IMG/VR virus record: IMGVR_UViG_3300032087_003094 | Location: 1 to 64,000 of that record | Strand: one strand, 5' to 3' | From: a virus | DNA length: 64,000 bases | Part shown: piece by piece, positions 6,545 to 14,276 of the stretch | Layout: every line of letters begins with the position of its first letter | How positions within the stretch are numbered: the stretch's first letter is position 1 | Translations under genes and position numbers: made by a program | The notes under the pieces: model-generated | Seen by the model: the letters and a program-made list of their open reading frames with translations, nothing else | What the model was told of the DNA's origin: nothing | Databases searched by the model: none

Positions 6545-6615
6545 GCGTCTAGCACTTCTTTTCTGTGGGTTTTGGCCGAATATCCCAACTCCCACCTTAT
6601 GCTGGGCGCTTTTTT
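6545..6615 (+). ncRNA. Conserved structured RNA / terminator-like element at the early-late boundary
   Basis: An outer stem of 10 bp (6545-6554 with 6600-6609) is followed by T6. An inner stem GTGGG/CCCAC (6565-6569 with 6591-6595) and an apical TTGG/CCAA (6572-6575 with 6585-6588) lie inside. The unit B copy (47475-47545) keeps the loop sequence GGTTTTGGCCGAATATCCCA but changes stem pairs in a compensatory way (T-A to C-G in the inner stem). Candidate terminator, attenuator or put-like antiterminator. Confidence 0.7.
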
Positions 6616-6635
6616 ATTGAATGTAAGGAGTGAGG

Positions 6636-7124
6636 ATGATAACCCAAGAAAAATTAAATGAAATTTTTTATTATGACGGTTTTGATCTCTACTGGGCTAA
6701 ACCTACAGGCAGAATGAGGAAGGGGGATTTGGCTGGTACTGATTCTCACGGTTATAGGCAGGTTCAAATCAATAAAAAAATATACAGGGTTCACCGTATT
6801 ATATGGTTTATGGCATTTGGGCATTTTCCTTACGGTGTCATTGATCATATTAACGGCAACAGGTCAGATAATAGACTGCAAAATCTAAGAGATGTCACGT
6901 ATAAAGAAAACAATAGAAATCAGAAAATATCCAAGATAAATACCAGCGGAATGACTGGGGTTTCATGGAATTGGAGGAGGAAAAAATACAGTTCTTATTT
7001 TTGGAGGAATGGAAAGCAAAACTACTTAGGGTTCTTTTCTTCTTATAAAGACGCTGTTAATGCAAGGTTGGAAGCCAATAAAAAACACGGATTTCATAAA
7101 GGTCATGGAAAAGCCGCGGTTTGA
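6636..7124 (+). CDS. HNH homing endonuclease with AP2-type DNA-binding domain
   Basis: 162 residues from ATG 6636 (RBS TAAGGAG; an upstream GTG at 6630 overlaps the RBS). VHRIIWFMAFGHFP..VIDHINGNRSDNRLQNLRDVT (about 57-92) is the HNH core. SGMTGVSWNWRRKKYSSYFW...YLGFFSSYKDAVNAR is an AP2-like DNA-binding unit. Free-standing endonuclease inserted between ninG and the lysis genes. Unit B lacks it here, consistent with a mobile gene. Confidence 0.9.
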   Translation: MITQEKLNEIFYYDGFDLYWAKPTGRMRKGDLAGTDSHGYRQVQINKKIYRVHRIIWFMAFGHFPYGVIDHINGNRSDNRLQNLRDVTYKENNRNQKISKINTSGMTGVSWNWRRKKYSSYFWRNGKQNYLGFFSSYKDAVNARLEANKKHGFHKGHGKAAV

Positions 7125-7149
7125 GGTGGCTGGATATATAGTTTATAAT
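7121..7149 (+). promoter_or_regulatory. Late/lysis promoter
   Basis: TTGAGG (7121-7126), a 17-bp spacer and TATAAT (7144-7149), lying across the stop of the HNH gene. The TAGTTTATAAT word recurs in the early promoter at 372-381. No gene lies between it and 7190. Confidence 0.55.
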
Positions 7150-7189
7150 TAAAACTCAACTAACTTAAGGCTTATGAAATGAGTTTATC

Positions 7190-7357
7190 GTGTTTTATGC
7201 AATCGTCCAAGATAACTCTTGGCGAATATACAGAAAGGGATGGGGAAGACCTGTCCTTTCTGGATTCGGCGAGATTGAAACTGCAATAGAAATATCGCGG
7301 TTATATGACGTTGTATTAACAGAATTTTATAACCTTCCAGCATTGAGGATAGCATAA
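7190..7357 (+). CDS. Small conserved phage protein
   Basis: 55 residues from GTG 7190; upstream in-frame codons reach a TGA at 7175. The pattern NSWRIYRKGWGRPVLSGFGEIETAIEI matches the unit B protein at 47692 (WRISENNKTVLSGIGSTQQA), in the same place after the RNA element. Basic beta-alpha protein, function unknown. The next ORF overlaps the stop (TAATG). Confidence 0.6.
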   Translation: MFYAIVQDNSWRIYRKGWGRPVLSGFGEIETAIEISRLYDVVLTEFYNLPALRIA

Positions 7358-7428
7358 TGAACGATCTATATATTGACGGCGGAGATGGACAAGGCGACGA
7401 TCCACCGGACAACGACTCAAAAAAATAA
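7357..7428 (+). CDS. Very small Asp/Gly-rich peptide
   Basis: 23 codons (starts MNDLYIDGGDG), coupled by a TAATG overlap to the gene before and 3 nt from the next. Strongly acidic. Coding status is supported only by spacing. Confidence 0.35.
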   Translation: MNDLYIDGGDGQGDDPPDNDSKK

Positions 7429-7431
7429 ATA

Positions 7432-7911
7432 ATGGGCGCATATTTTTCAATAGCAGCATTAGCTCTATGCTTATTTGCAGATAGAAAGCACAAACTCACG
7501 GCCACACTGTTAGCTGCTGAGTTTTTTGCTATGTGGGCTATTCATTACTTTGGGCATACTGTTTTTGGTGTTTTAGGTGAGCCCGAACTTTATTTAACTT
7601 ACATTTTAGCTCAGATGCCTATACTATTTTTTATGTGGCTAACTCATTGCTCTTTGTATGTCCGATGGTTGATCACAATATCTCTAGTGTATAATGTTTT
7701 AACTATTTCTCAGTATTCACTCAATGTGATTGAGTTTTACGGAAACTATAAAATATTCATGCAGGTTATAATGGTGCTTCAATTAGCATTTCTAGTGTGG
7801 GCGAACAGGTATGTCACTGTCTATCGAAGAAGTAAAAAACCTAATCATATTAGCAATGGCTATAAGCTGTTTAATATTCGCCCTCGGATGGGTGTTAGGG
7901 GTAAGGTTTGA
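7432..7911 (+). CDS. Polytopic membrane protein in lysis region
   Basis: 159 residues with about four to five hydrophobic segments (ISIAALALCLF, LLAAEFFAMWAI, YILAQMPILFFMWL, WLITISLVYNVL, IFMQVIMVLQLAFLVW) and a basic C-terminal tail. It could be a holin of unusual type or a membrane effector. There is no counterpart in unit B, where a single-span protein (47863) sits in this slot. Confidence 0.6.
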   Translation: MGAYFSIAALALCLFADRKHKLTATLLAAEFFAMWAIHYFGHTVFGVLGEPELYLTYILAQMPILFFMWLTHCSLYVRWLITISLVYNVLTISQYSLNVIEFYGNYKIFMQVIMVLQLAFLVWANRYVTVYRRSKKPNHISNGYKLFNIRPRMGVRGKV

Positions 7912-8023
7912 AAAATCAAGAGCTAGAGCAGAAGCAGAGCGAGACCGTATTAGCCGAGGCTTTGACAGGATTCGCAAAAATTCAGACCCAGCTGGCGGAA
8001 AATCAAGCAGAACAAACAGCTAG
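7811..8023 (+). CDS. Overlapping single-span membrane protein (candidate)
   Basis: 70 residues in a third frame, spanning the end of 7432-7911 and the start of 7908-8357. A clear N-terminal helix (NLIILAMAISCLIFALGWVL) is followed by a charged tail. Embedded frames of this type occur in lysis cassettes. The RBS is weak, so it may be a chance ORF. Confidence 0.35.
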   Translation: MSLSIEEVKNLIILAMAISCLIFALGWVLGVRFEKSRARAEAERDRISRGFDRIRKNSDPAGGKSSRTNS

Positions 8024-8357
8024 CACCAATAAAAGAATAGATAAGCTATCAGATAAGATGGGAGAACTGGTTGAGGTCATGGTTAGGTCTGAGGAAAGGC
8101 ATAATACTCACTCAGAAAAGAATGAGCGATTAGAAAAAAACCAGATTGAGCTAGGTAAAGAATTTAAAGACTACAGAAAAAACAATGATGATCGCATTGT
8201 AGATATAGAAAAGCAGGTTTTATTACTAGAAAACGACGACAAATCCAACAAAGAGAACTCAAAAGACAGGAAGCAATTAAGGAATACAATTATTGGCGGA
8301 GTGGCCGTTGTTATGATTTTATCTATCCTTGGCATTGTGTTTGGGGTTAAGCCATGA
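7908..8357 (+). CDS. C-tail-anchored coiled-coil membrane protein
   Basis: 149 residues, with a TTG start overlapping the previous stop (TTGA). A long charged coiled coil (1-120) is followed by one C-terminal membrane span (TIIGGVAVVMILSILGIVFG). Unit B has a smaller protein of inverse topology at 48318. It lies just before the lysis enzyme and overlaps it by 4 bp. Probably lysis- or holin-associated. Confidence 0.6.
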   Translation: MKNQELEQKQSETVLAEALTGFAKIQTQLAENQAEQTASTNKRIDKLSDKMGELVEVMVRSEERHNTHSEKNERLEKNQIELGKEFKDYRKNNDDRIVDIEKQVLLLENDDKSNKENSKDRKQLRNTIIGGVAVVMILSILGIVFGVKP

Positions 8358-8752
8358 GTGCATTAGAGCAAATCAAGATAAAAAGGTCATACCTAGAGAA
8401 TTGCACTATAGGCTATCTGACTTATGGAGACTTTAATTGTTTTACTCTTGAACTTCCTGATTTAGATAACCAAACAAATATATCTTGCATACCAGAAGGC
8501 ACATATGAATTTAAAACAAGGCTAAGCAATAAGAATGGCTTTGTCTTAGAGCTTCAAGATGTGGAAGATAGAACTTACATTCAAGTTCATTCAGGCAATT
8601 TCACAAGCCAAATTCGCGGCTGCATCTTGGTTGGTGATTCTCTGAAAGATATCAATCAAGACAGTATCCCAGACGTAACTAATTCAAAAAACACACTAAA
8701 GAAACTGCTTGAGCTTGTTGGCGATAGTGGCGAAATTAGAATTCGAGGTTAA
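8354..8752 (+). CDS. DUF5675 family protein, probable lysis enzyme
   Basis: 132 residues. FTLELPDL, SCIPEGTYEFKTRLS, IQVHSGNFTSQIRGCILVGD (about 75-94) is the DUF5675 signature with conserved His and Cys. The family is common in phage lysis regions, but its enzymatic activity is not firmly established to my knowledge. The exact slot in unit B encodes an M15 peptidase endolysin (48572), which argues that this protein degrades peptidoglycan. That functional step is inference. Confidence 0.75.
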   Translation: MSALEQIKIKRSYLENCTIGYLTYGDFNCFTLELPDLDNQTNISCIPEGTYEFKTRLSNKNGFVLELQDVEDRTYIQVHSGNFTSQIRGCILVGDSLKDINQDSIPDVTNSKNTLKKLLELVGDSGEIRIRG

Positions 8753-8753
8753 T

Positions 8754-8873
8754 ATGAGTGCAGAAACGGTAATTGAAAGAGGTGGGGATTGGCGTCCTTG
8801 TTGCGGGTATTTTGTTTTTGACGACGAAGTTTGTGAATGTGAAAAACGTCGAGAAGGTGGTGGAGACGGCTAA
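8754..8873 (+). CDS. Small Cys-rich protein
   Basis: 39 residues, with RPCCGYFVF and VCECEK suggesting a Cys4 metal site, ending in a Gly-rich tail. It starts 2 nt after the DUF5675 stop and overlaps the holin start (TAATG). No counterpart in unit B. Confidence 0.45.
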   Translation: MSAETVIERGGDWRPCCGYFVFDDEVCECEKRREGGGDG

Positions 8874-9091
8874 TGAATGATCTAGTTAAAGACGTAAACG
8901 GCAAAGTCTGCAATGCTAAAATCATGTATAACATGGGCGTTATTGTTGGTCTTTTTGTTATAGCTGCAAAAGCCATTATGGCTGATGGTCCAGACTATAG
9001 CGGGTTGGCGGTGCTGTTTGCTGGTATCACAACTCCATTAGGGGCGGTTTACTACGGACGTAACAAAACCAAGGCAGATAGTCATGTTTAA
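8873..9091 (+). CDS. Putative holin (two membrane spans)
   Basis: 72 residues: MNDLVKDVNGKVCNAKI head, span one (NMGVIVGLFVIAAKAIM), SPDYSGL-like turn, span two (LAVLFAGITTPLGAVYYG), basic tail. The unit B homologue at 48907 keeps the head and the PDYSGLA turn. The position between the lysis enzyme and the spanins fits a small two-span holin. Confidence 0.75.
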   Translation: MNDLVKDVNGKVCNAKIMYNMGVIVGLFVIAAKAIMADGPDYSGLAVLFAGITTPLGAVYYGRNKTKADSHV

Positions 9092-9254
9092 ACCACCCGA
9101 GGTCTTTAAGCTGTTTTACACACAAGAAGAGATAGCCAATATGACTAAGCTAGATGTTTTTAAATACAAGCTATGGGAGGCTTGGTATAATTTTTCCGAG
9201 TGGTTTTTAACATTAAGAGAAAGCGATAATCGATGGATGAATAGAAATGTTTAG
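9084..9254 (+). CDS. Small hypothetical protein in lysis cassette
   Basis: 56 residues rich in Trp/Phe/Tyr (YKLWEAWYNFSEWFLTLRES), possibly membrane-peripheral. It overlaps the holin by 8 bp and the i-spanin by 8 bp. Absent from unit B. Confidence 0.5.
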   Translation: MFKPPEVFKLFYTQEEIANMTKLDVFKYKLWEAWYNFSEWFLTLRESDNRWMNRNV

Positions 9255-9579
9255 CGGAATATGGGCAAAGATAACGGCTGGACTTTCTGTGCTGGTGGGC
9301 ATCTTATTTTTAATGCTTAGGGGTGAAAAATCCAAGCGTAAGTCTGCTGAATTTGAAGCGTCTACCGAAAAGGGTAATAGAGAGCTTCTTGAGAAAGAAA
9401 AAACAGTCCTAAATAAGATAGAAGAAGACCGCAAAGTGTGGGATGAAGAGCAAGCTGAATCTCACCTAGATAACGTTGTCGAATTGGAGAAACTAAAAAA
9501 TGAAGATAATGATTCTGTTGTTGTCGATTCTATGCTCAGCATGTACAACAAAGACAGTAACAAAGATAAAGCTAATTGA
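9247..9579 (+). CDS. Inner-membrane spanin subunit (Rz-like)
   Basis: 110 residues: an N-terminal span (ITAGLSVLVGILFLMLRG), then a long charged coiled coil, the i-spanin layout. The o-spanin-like lipoprotein begins inside it in another frame (9500). Unit B has the same pair at 49097/49278. The pair is expected to fuse inner and outer membranes at lysis. Confidence 0.75.
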   Translation: MFSGIWAKITAGLSVLVGILFLMLRGEKSKRKSAEFEASTEKGNRELLEKEKTVLNKIEEDRKVWDEEQAESHLDNVVELEKLKNEDNDSVVVDSMLSMYNKDSNKDKAN

Positions 9580-9793
9580 TATACCGCCAAAGTACCTTGT
9601 TGGCTGTGAAAACCCTAACTTTGAAACATCCAAACAAGCTATTGATGCAGCTAAAAATGGCGACTACAAACAGTTTTCTATTGATCAAGCTATACACAGC
9701 CAGAAGCAAGAGAAGGAAATCACAAGATGCGATAAAAACATCCAGGATTTAATAAAGTACCAAGAGGAACTAAAGAGCCATGACAATGATTAA
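9500..9793 (+). CDS. Outer-membrane spanin lipoprotein (Rz1-like)
   Basis: 97 residues. A short signal peptide ends at a lipobox-like LCSAC (about 11-15), then TTKTVTK. It starts 80 bp before the i-spanin stop in a different reading frame. That embedded layout plus the lipobox is why I call it o-spanin. It is longer than lambda Rz1 and ends in a charged helical region. Confidence 0.7.
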   Translation: MKIMILLLSILCSACTTKTVTKIKLIDIPPKYLVGCENPNFETSKQAIDAAKNGDYKQFSIDQAIHSQKQEKEITRCDKNIQDLIKYQEELKSHDND

Positions 9794-9959
9794 CGTACAA
9801 TTAGAAGAAAATGGCCCAATCACCCAAATGGACAAATCCAAATTAAAGGAAGTTAAATCAATTGATGCAACAGGTGATAATAGCGCCCACATAACCGAAT
9901 ATTGGCTAAACGACAGATGCGTCCACCGGTCTGTTAATGTACACCTAAAAAAGATATAA
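9780..9959 (+). CDS. Small hypothetical protein
   Basis: 59 residues overlapping the o-spanin by 14 bp. A beta-rich pattern (MINVQLEENGPITQ, HITEYWLNDRCVHRSVNVHL) resembles nothing I can name. A virion-associated role is possible because the next genes are structural. Confidence 0.5.
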   Translation: MTMINVQLEENGPITQMDKSKLKEVKSIDATGDNSAHITEYWLNDRCVHRSVNVHLKKI

Positions 9960-9986
9960 TAAGGCTCTTTCAAAGAGGATTAACTA

Positions 9987-10412
9987 ATGGCCAACTCGCA
10001 AGAACTTTGCAACAGTTTCAAAACTGATAACATGGCAGGTAATATCGCGCTAGGTACTGACACCTTAAACGCAGCATTATATCTAGCCACTGCAACTATC
10101 GATAAAAACACCACTGTTTACACCGCAACTGGTGAAGTGTCCGGCACAAACTATGTGGCAGGTGGCGTGGCAGTTACCACTGCAAACCCTCCAGCCTTAG
10201 ATGGTGATACAGCCCATTTCACCCCAAGCGCTTCAATTGTTTACTCTAACGTAACCCTTTCGACCGCTTTTGATGCTGTCTTGCTTTACAGAGCTACAGG
10301 CCTTAACGCGGTTTCAGTGCACACATTCTCAAGCCAAACAGTTACAGCGGGCGACTTTACCTTAACCATGCCTACTGATGACGGCACAACAGGCCTAATT
10401 CGATTAACATAG
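9987..10412 (+). CDS. Virion-associated beta protein
   Basis: 141 residues, Ala/Thr-rich and beta-stranded. NIALGTDTLNAALYLATA, NYVAGGVAVTTANP and FDAVLLYRAT follow the same plan as the phage proteins at 52091 and 49559 here (gene start, GSDTLKFALTNT, YTAGGTAV, FRYVVLYND). This is a widespread but unassigned phage family, probably decoration or fibre-related. Confidence 0.65.
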   Translation: MANSQELCNSFKTDNMAGNIALGTDTLNAALYLATATIDKNTTVYTATGEVSGTNYVAGGVAVTTANPPALDGDTAHFTPSASIVYSNVTLSTAFDAVLLYRATGLNAVSVHTFSSQTVTAGDFTLTMPTDDGTTGLIRLT

Positions 10413-10428
10413 GTCGGAGCTATGACTC

Positions 10429-11559
10429 ATGACCTTAACAATCGGAAAGACTAGCTTTGACTGGGCGCCCAACACCATAGACGACACTATAAGCTCTTTT
10501 GATAGCCCCGAGTCCCCTAATTGGCGCGTATCAAACCTTGTCGCCGGAACTAAAGTAAATCTAGGCACTGGCACAAACACGTCCGATGTAGGATATAACC
10601 CTTTCACTAAACGATTTGGATTCATTCGTAACAACTTTGGCACTGTCACTGAAATAAGTGAATCGGACATTGTTAATAGCGTAGCCTCCCCCACCTTAAT
10701 TAGAGCCGTTACTATTTTAGGTTTGGGTGGTTTGAATGATACCGAGGGTCTTACTGATGTTTATCAGAATTTAACGGAAGGTGGGTACGAGTTTTGGTTT
10801 TGTATCGAGAATGGTGGAAGAAACTGGATCTATAACGCCCCCTTCACTGAAGATGACATGTTCAGCACTTCTAATGTTAACGTTACTCAAAGACAAGAGT
10901 TAATTGTTGCAAAAAATTCAGCTGGAACCAATGACGGCTTAGAGGGGGTAGGATTTCACCTGACCAATCAGCAATTATTAGCATGCCAGGAAGGTGCTGT
11001 GGATGTTAGAAGGCTATTCTTAATGAACAGGCCTACCAATAGAGATACAGATTACAGTTATTCAAACACGGGGGCCCACACTGGAGCAGATAACGCCGCA
11101 ACATTAACCGATTCAGCTCAAGATTGGGAGGTTAACCACTGGACCGGTGAGAACATCGACAATATTACCGACGGCTCATCAAATAGCAGCGTCACATCGA
11201 ACACAGCAACAACCATCACAGCTACTCTATCAGGCGGCACAGATAACGACTGGGACACAGGTGATGAGTACTTAGTGGGTGATGGCAATTTAGTGGTAAC
11301 AGAGCCTTTTGATGCTGACTCGGTAATCCCGTCTGGAGAGCTAGCAAGTTGTATATTTCACCCGCCTACAGGTCATATGCTGCTGTTATCAAGTTCTGGA
11401 ACATCTGTCTATCAATACACCTTCGACGGAACTCTAATCGACACCTTAGATATATCAGGGCAATCGTTTGGAAATGCGGAAGGTTTATGTATGCATGGTG
11501 ACAACCTGGTAATTATGGGGGAGGTGGACGAATGCGTTTATTACACCTATACGCCATAG
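10429..11559 (+). CDS. SdiA-regulated (YjiK)-like beta-propeller phage protein
   Basis: 376 residues. Propeller-like segments (VGYNPFTKRFGFIRNN, EGLTDVYQ, GVGFHLTNQQLLACQEGA, AEGLCMHGDNLVIMGEVDE) resemble YjiK/SdiA-regulated domains. Residues about 215-290 contain an inserted TLSGGTDNDWD module, also found in the tailspike gene at 33322. The related propeller in unit B is fused into the 691-residue protein at 50016. It lies among virion genes and probably binds a surface ligand. Confidence 0.55.
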   Translation: MTLTIGKTSFDWAPNTIDDTISSFDSPESPNWRVSNLVAGTKVNLGTGTNTSDVGYNPFTKRFGFIRNNFGTVTEISESDIVNSVASPTLIRAVTILGLGGLNDTEGLTDVYQNLTEGGYEFWFCIENGGRNWIYNAPFTEDDMFSTSNVNVTQRQELIVAKNSAGTNDGLEGVGFHLTNQQLLACQEGAVDVRRLFLMNRPTNRDTDYSYSNTGAHTGADNAATLTDSAQDWEVNHWTGENIDNITDGSSNSSVTSNTATTITATLSGGTDNDWDTGDEYLVGDGNLVVTEPFDADSVIPSGELASCIFHPPTGHMLLLSSSGTSVYQYTFDGTLIDTLDISGQSFGNAEGLCMHGDNLVIMGEVDECVYYTYTP

Positions 11560-13545
11560 ATGGCTGATTATTTAGGCTCAGCAGTAGCTGCAGACGGCGA
11601 TAGTTATACGGTTAATACTGGTGCTGATTTTTTAGTCTGGATACCTTACGGCTACAGAAGCGGCACAACAACAGCTAGCGGGCAAGATTTTGGCGGCGCT
11701 GCGCTAACGGAGGTTCAAGACAACAGTATCAACTTGGCTGGTCTTGGTGATCCAACAATAAACCTATCTTACAAAGTTGCCCCCGTTCTTACTGCGCAAA
11801 CTCTTAGTCTAACTTGGTCGGGCGCTTTAACTGATGAGAATGGTTATGGGATTTCTCTTGAAGATGTTGATCAAATAAACCCAATACCAGCAGTCAATGG
11901 TGAAGACTCTGGAACCTACACAACAGACAACTCGCCATCGCTAACTTATGACGCGCCCGCAGGCGCAACAGTGCTTTACTATAAGTTTCATTGCACAAAC
12001 GGCGCCAGCACAATAGGAACCCCTACAGGATTTACTTTAGTAGCTAATGACATTCTACTGACTACTCCAGCATATAGACAGGTATCAATCTTTAGAAAAA
12101 AGGTAACAGCTGACGAGACCGGTGAAACTGTAATAGCGACAACCTCTGGAAGCTCGCCAATAGGGGGCTGTCATGGGCTTGTTGTAATTCAATCACCCGT
12201 AGTATTGCCAGGGGTTAATATAGCTACCGTTGGCGGTGATGACGTTGTAGAGATAGGTGAAAACAATGTAATTATCGCTGGCACAGGATTTGAGGCAGTT
12301 CAAGGTACTGGCGATATAACAATTAGCCCATCTGATAATGTAGCAGACCCTTTAGCGGTAACTATATCAACAGTTGATTCGTGGGCTGACACTAGCATTC
12401 AATTCGATATACCCTCAGCTATAAGCCTCCTGTATGGGGACGTTTACTTTTTTGTCACAAATGACAGCGCAGAGGTTAACGCTAGCGGGCATTTAGCCTC
12501 ATTAACCACGCCAGCCGGAAGGCAGTATTTAACCATAAGAGAGCAAAACGATTTAGGTGTTCTTTTAAATACCACCGGAATAGAGTTAGATGCTGACCAG
12601 CTAGAATGGCAAACCCTATCCAATGGCGGCGGAACAGTTTATATAGGCCCATCAGGCACAGTTTACATTTACAATTATGCTGGCTCAGTGCCGGCAACTG
12701 AAGAAATTTATATAAGGCTTGGAGATGATACTGATAAAACGTGGTCAGCAGACGCGCTAGAAACAATCACTATAGGCTCACTCTCTGCTACGCTATCAGG
12801 TGTTTCAGGTGTTTATGTCGCTGGAAATCTATCGGTAGAGACAAATATTGCATTAACTGGAAATTCTGGAGCGTACGCAGTAGGCAGCGTGACTGCATCC
12901 ACAGCTATCGATATAGAGCTAACAGGAAATGCAGGAACTTACAGTGTTGGAAGTGTCGATAACCAAACACAAATCAACCTAACGGGCGTAGCTGGAGCAT
13001 ATTCAGTAGGCAACCTAGACAATCAAACCGATATATCAATCACTGGTAATGCAGGCTCTTATGCCGTCGGAAACGTTGTGCCTGTAGGTGATGTTACCAT
13101 TCCATTAACCGGCAACTCTGGAACTTACTCGGTAGGTAATTTATCACCAGAAGGCGATCAAACATTAGCTGTAACAGGTAACGTCGGAACTTATCAAGTA
13201 GGCAATGTAACCGTATCAACAGCAATTAACACACCAATAACTGGAGTAACTGCTTCCTATTCTGTTGGAAATCTAGAAAATGCCACACAAGCTCAATTAA
13301 CAGGCGTTTCAGGCTCTTATGATGTAGGAAGTCTAGGCGTTGCCGGACCAGTCACTACGTTTATAACCGGCGTAAGTGGAAGCTTCTCAGTAGGCTCTAT
13401 GGGCGTAATAAACCAAATAGACCAAACAACCAGAAACAACGCAAGAACAAGTTTTGAAGCAAGGCAAAATAGAGAATCAAGTTCAGGCGCAAGAGCTAAC
13501 AGAACAAGTAACTCATCAGTGCGACCAAACAGAACCAGCAGATAA
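11560..13545 (+). CDS. Repeat-containing virion surface protein (Ig/IPT-like)
   Basis: 661 residues. The N-terminal domain with SGQDFGGAALTEVQD matches the start of the unit B protein at 50016. An IPT/TIG-like segment (about 220-310) follows. About ten tandem 20-25-residue repeats (LTGNAGTYSVGSV type, about 410-620) precede an Arg/Asn/Ser-rich basic tail. Probably a fibrous virion or adhesion protein. It starts directly at the preceding stop. Confidence 0.6.
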   Translation: MADYLGSAVAADGDSYTVNTGADFLVWIPYGYRSGTTTASGQDFGGAALTEVQDNSINLAGLGDPTINLSYKVAPVLTAQTLSLTWSGALTDENGYGISLEDVDQINPIPAVNGEDSGTYTTDNSPSLTYDAPAGATVLYYKFHCTNGASTIGTPTGFTLVANDILLTTPAYRQVSIFRKKVTADETGETVIATTSGSSPIGGCHGLVVIQSPVVLPGVNIATVGGDDVVEIGENNVIIAGTGFEAVQGTGDITISPSDNVADPLAVTISTVDSWADTSIQFDIPSAISLLYGDVYFFVTNDSAEVNASGHLASLTTPAGRQYLTIREQNDLGVLLNTTGIELDADQLEWQTLSNGGGTVYIGPSGTVYIYNYAGSVPATEEIYIRLGDDTDKTWSADALETITIGSLSATLSGVSGVYVAGNLSVETNIALTGNSGAYAVGSVTASTAIDIELTGNAGTYSVGSVDNQTQINLTGVAGAYSVGNLDNQTDISITGNAGSYAVGNVVPVGDVTIPLTGNSGTYSVGNLSPEGDQTLAVTGNVGTYQVGNVTVSTAINTPITGVTASYSVGNLENATQAQLTGVSGSYDVGSLGVAGPVTTFITGVSGSFSVGSMGVINQIDQTTRNNARTSFEARQNRESSSGARANRTSNSSVRPNRTSR

Positions 13546-13554
13546 TGCTATAAT
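13546..13554 (+). promoter_or_regulatory. Extended -10 promoter before terS
   Basis: TGC-TATAAT at 13546-13554, a perfect extended -10, immediately after the preceding stop and 36 nt before the GTG of the small terminase gene. No clear -35. Confidence 0.5.
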
Positions 13555-13590
13555 TAACCCGACAACAGCAAAGAAAGAGAGATAAAGATA

Positions 13591-14010
13591 GTGAACACTA
13601 ACCTGACAGACAAGCAAAGACGCTTTGTAGAATTTTATTGTGGTGAATGTAAATTTAACGCAACTCAAGCAGCTATTAAAGCTGGGTACAGTAAAGCATC
13701 TGCAGATGTGATTGGATGTGAGAACTTAGTAAAACCTAGTATACAAAAAGCAATACAAGCTTTTATGGATAAAGTAACAGATGAGGCTCTAGTAACGACA
13801 GAATGGGTAGTAGAAAGGCTTAAACTTGAATCAGAGAGGGATGATGAAGGGTCAAGTCATTCAGCTCGTATAAGCGCTCTTGGAAAGCTTAGCGACTATA
13901 CCGGCGGATTTGATAAGAATAAGAATCATACTGTTCACTCTGGCTCTGTAGGATTTAAAGATATCACCCAAATGACAGATGAAGAGCTCGAAAACGAACT
14001 CAATCAGTAG
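13591..14010 (+). CDS. Terminase small subunit (Terminase_2 type)
   Basis: 139 residues from GTG with an AAAGAGAGA RBS. LTDKQRRFVEFYCGECKFNATQAAIKAGYSKASADVIG is the classic N-terminal HTH of the Terminase_2 small subunit family; the C-terminus (ITQMTDEELENELNQ) is typical too. It recognises packaging DNA and loads the large subunit. Unusually, about 2 kb of small genes separates it from terL. Confidence 0.92.
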   Translation: MNTNLTDKQRRFVEFYCGECKFNATQAAIKAGYSKASADVIGCENLVKPSIQKAIQAFMDKVTDEALVTTEWVVERLKLESERDDEGSSHSARISALGKLSDYTGGFDKNKNHTVHSGSVGFKDITQMTDEELENELNQ

Positions 14011-14052
14011 CATACTGACCTGAGTCGACCTCGAACGCGACTAACGTGCAGT

Positions 14053-14080
14053 AGCCTCCCTTTATCACGGAGGCTTTTTT
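14053..14080 (+). terminator. Intrinsic terminator after terS
   Basis: AGCCTCC (14053-14059) and GGAGGCT (14069-14075) form a perfect 7-bp stem with a 9-nt loop and a T run to 14080. Confidence 0.9.
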
Positions 14081-14122
14081 ATGCCCAAAACACTAAATAT
14101 AACGAATAATTCCTTTAATCTA

Positions 14123-14150
14123 TTGATTATGATGAATAGTTCGGTATAAT
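14123..14150 (+). promoter_or_regulatory. Promoter for the packaging operon
   Basis: TTGATT (14123-14128), 16-bp spacer, TATAAT (14145-14150), 30 bp upstream of the first small gene and just after a terminator. It appears to restart transcription for the operon running to terL and portal. Confidence 0.65.
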
Positions 14151-14180
14151 AGTTAGCGTATTTGAAAAAAGGAGTATCTA

Positions 14181-14276
14181 ATGTTTGAGCTTATTTTAAT
14201 AGCCACTTTATGGGTGATTATATTCTCGCTTTGGGGTATAGAATGCGCGATAAAAAAGTTAAGAGGCGGCCAGTAA
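14181..14276 (+). CDS. Single-span membrane peptide
   Basis: 31 residues, nearly all one helix (LILIATLWVIIFSLWGIECA) with a basic tail, RBS AAAAAAGGAG. First gene after the promoter; overlaps the next by 1 bp (TAATG). Function unknown. Confidence 0.5.
   Translation: MFELILIATLWVIIFSLWGIECAIKKLRGGQ

Noticed and set aside
6750-6775. GGTTCAAATC, tRNA T-loop-like
   Set aside because: Within the HNH gene; no acceptor or anticodon stems around it. No tRNA found elsewhere.
12482-12766. Minus-strand ORF within the repeat protein gene
   Set aside because: No RBS, no family features, opposite to a well-supported gene; same for other long antisense frames (20250-20447, 23819-24145, 33951-34412).
12780-13420. 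Regularly spaced repeats resembling a repeat array
   Set aside because: They are degenerate repeats encoding the LTGNAGTYSVG protein motif in one frame, with no constant repeat/spacer structure, so not CRISPR.
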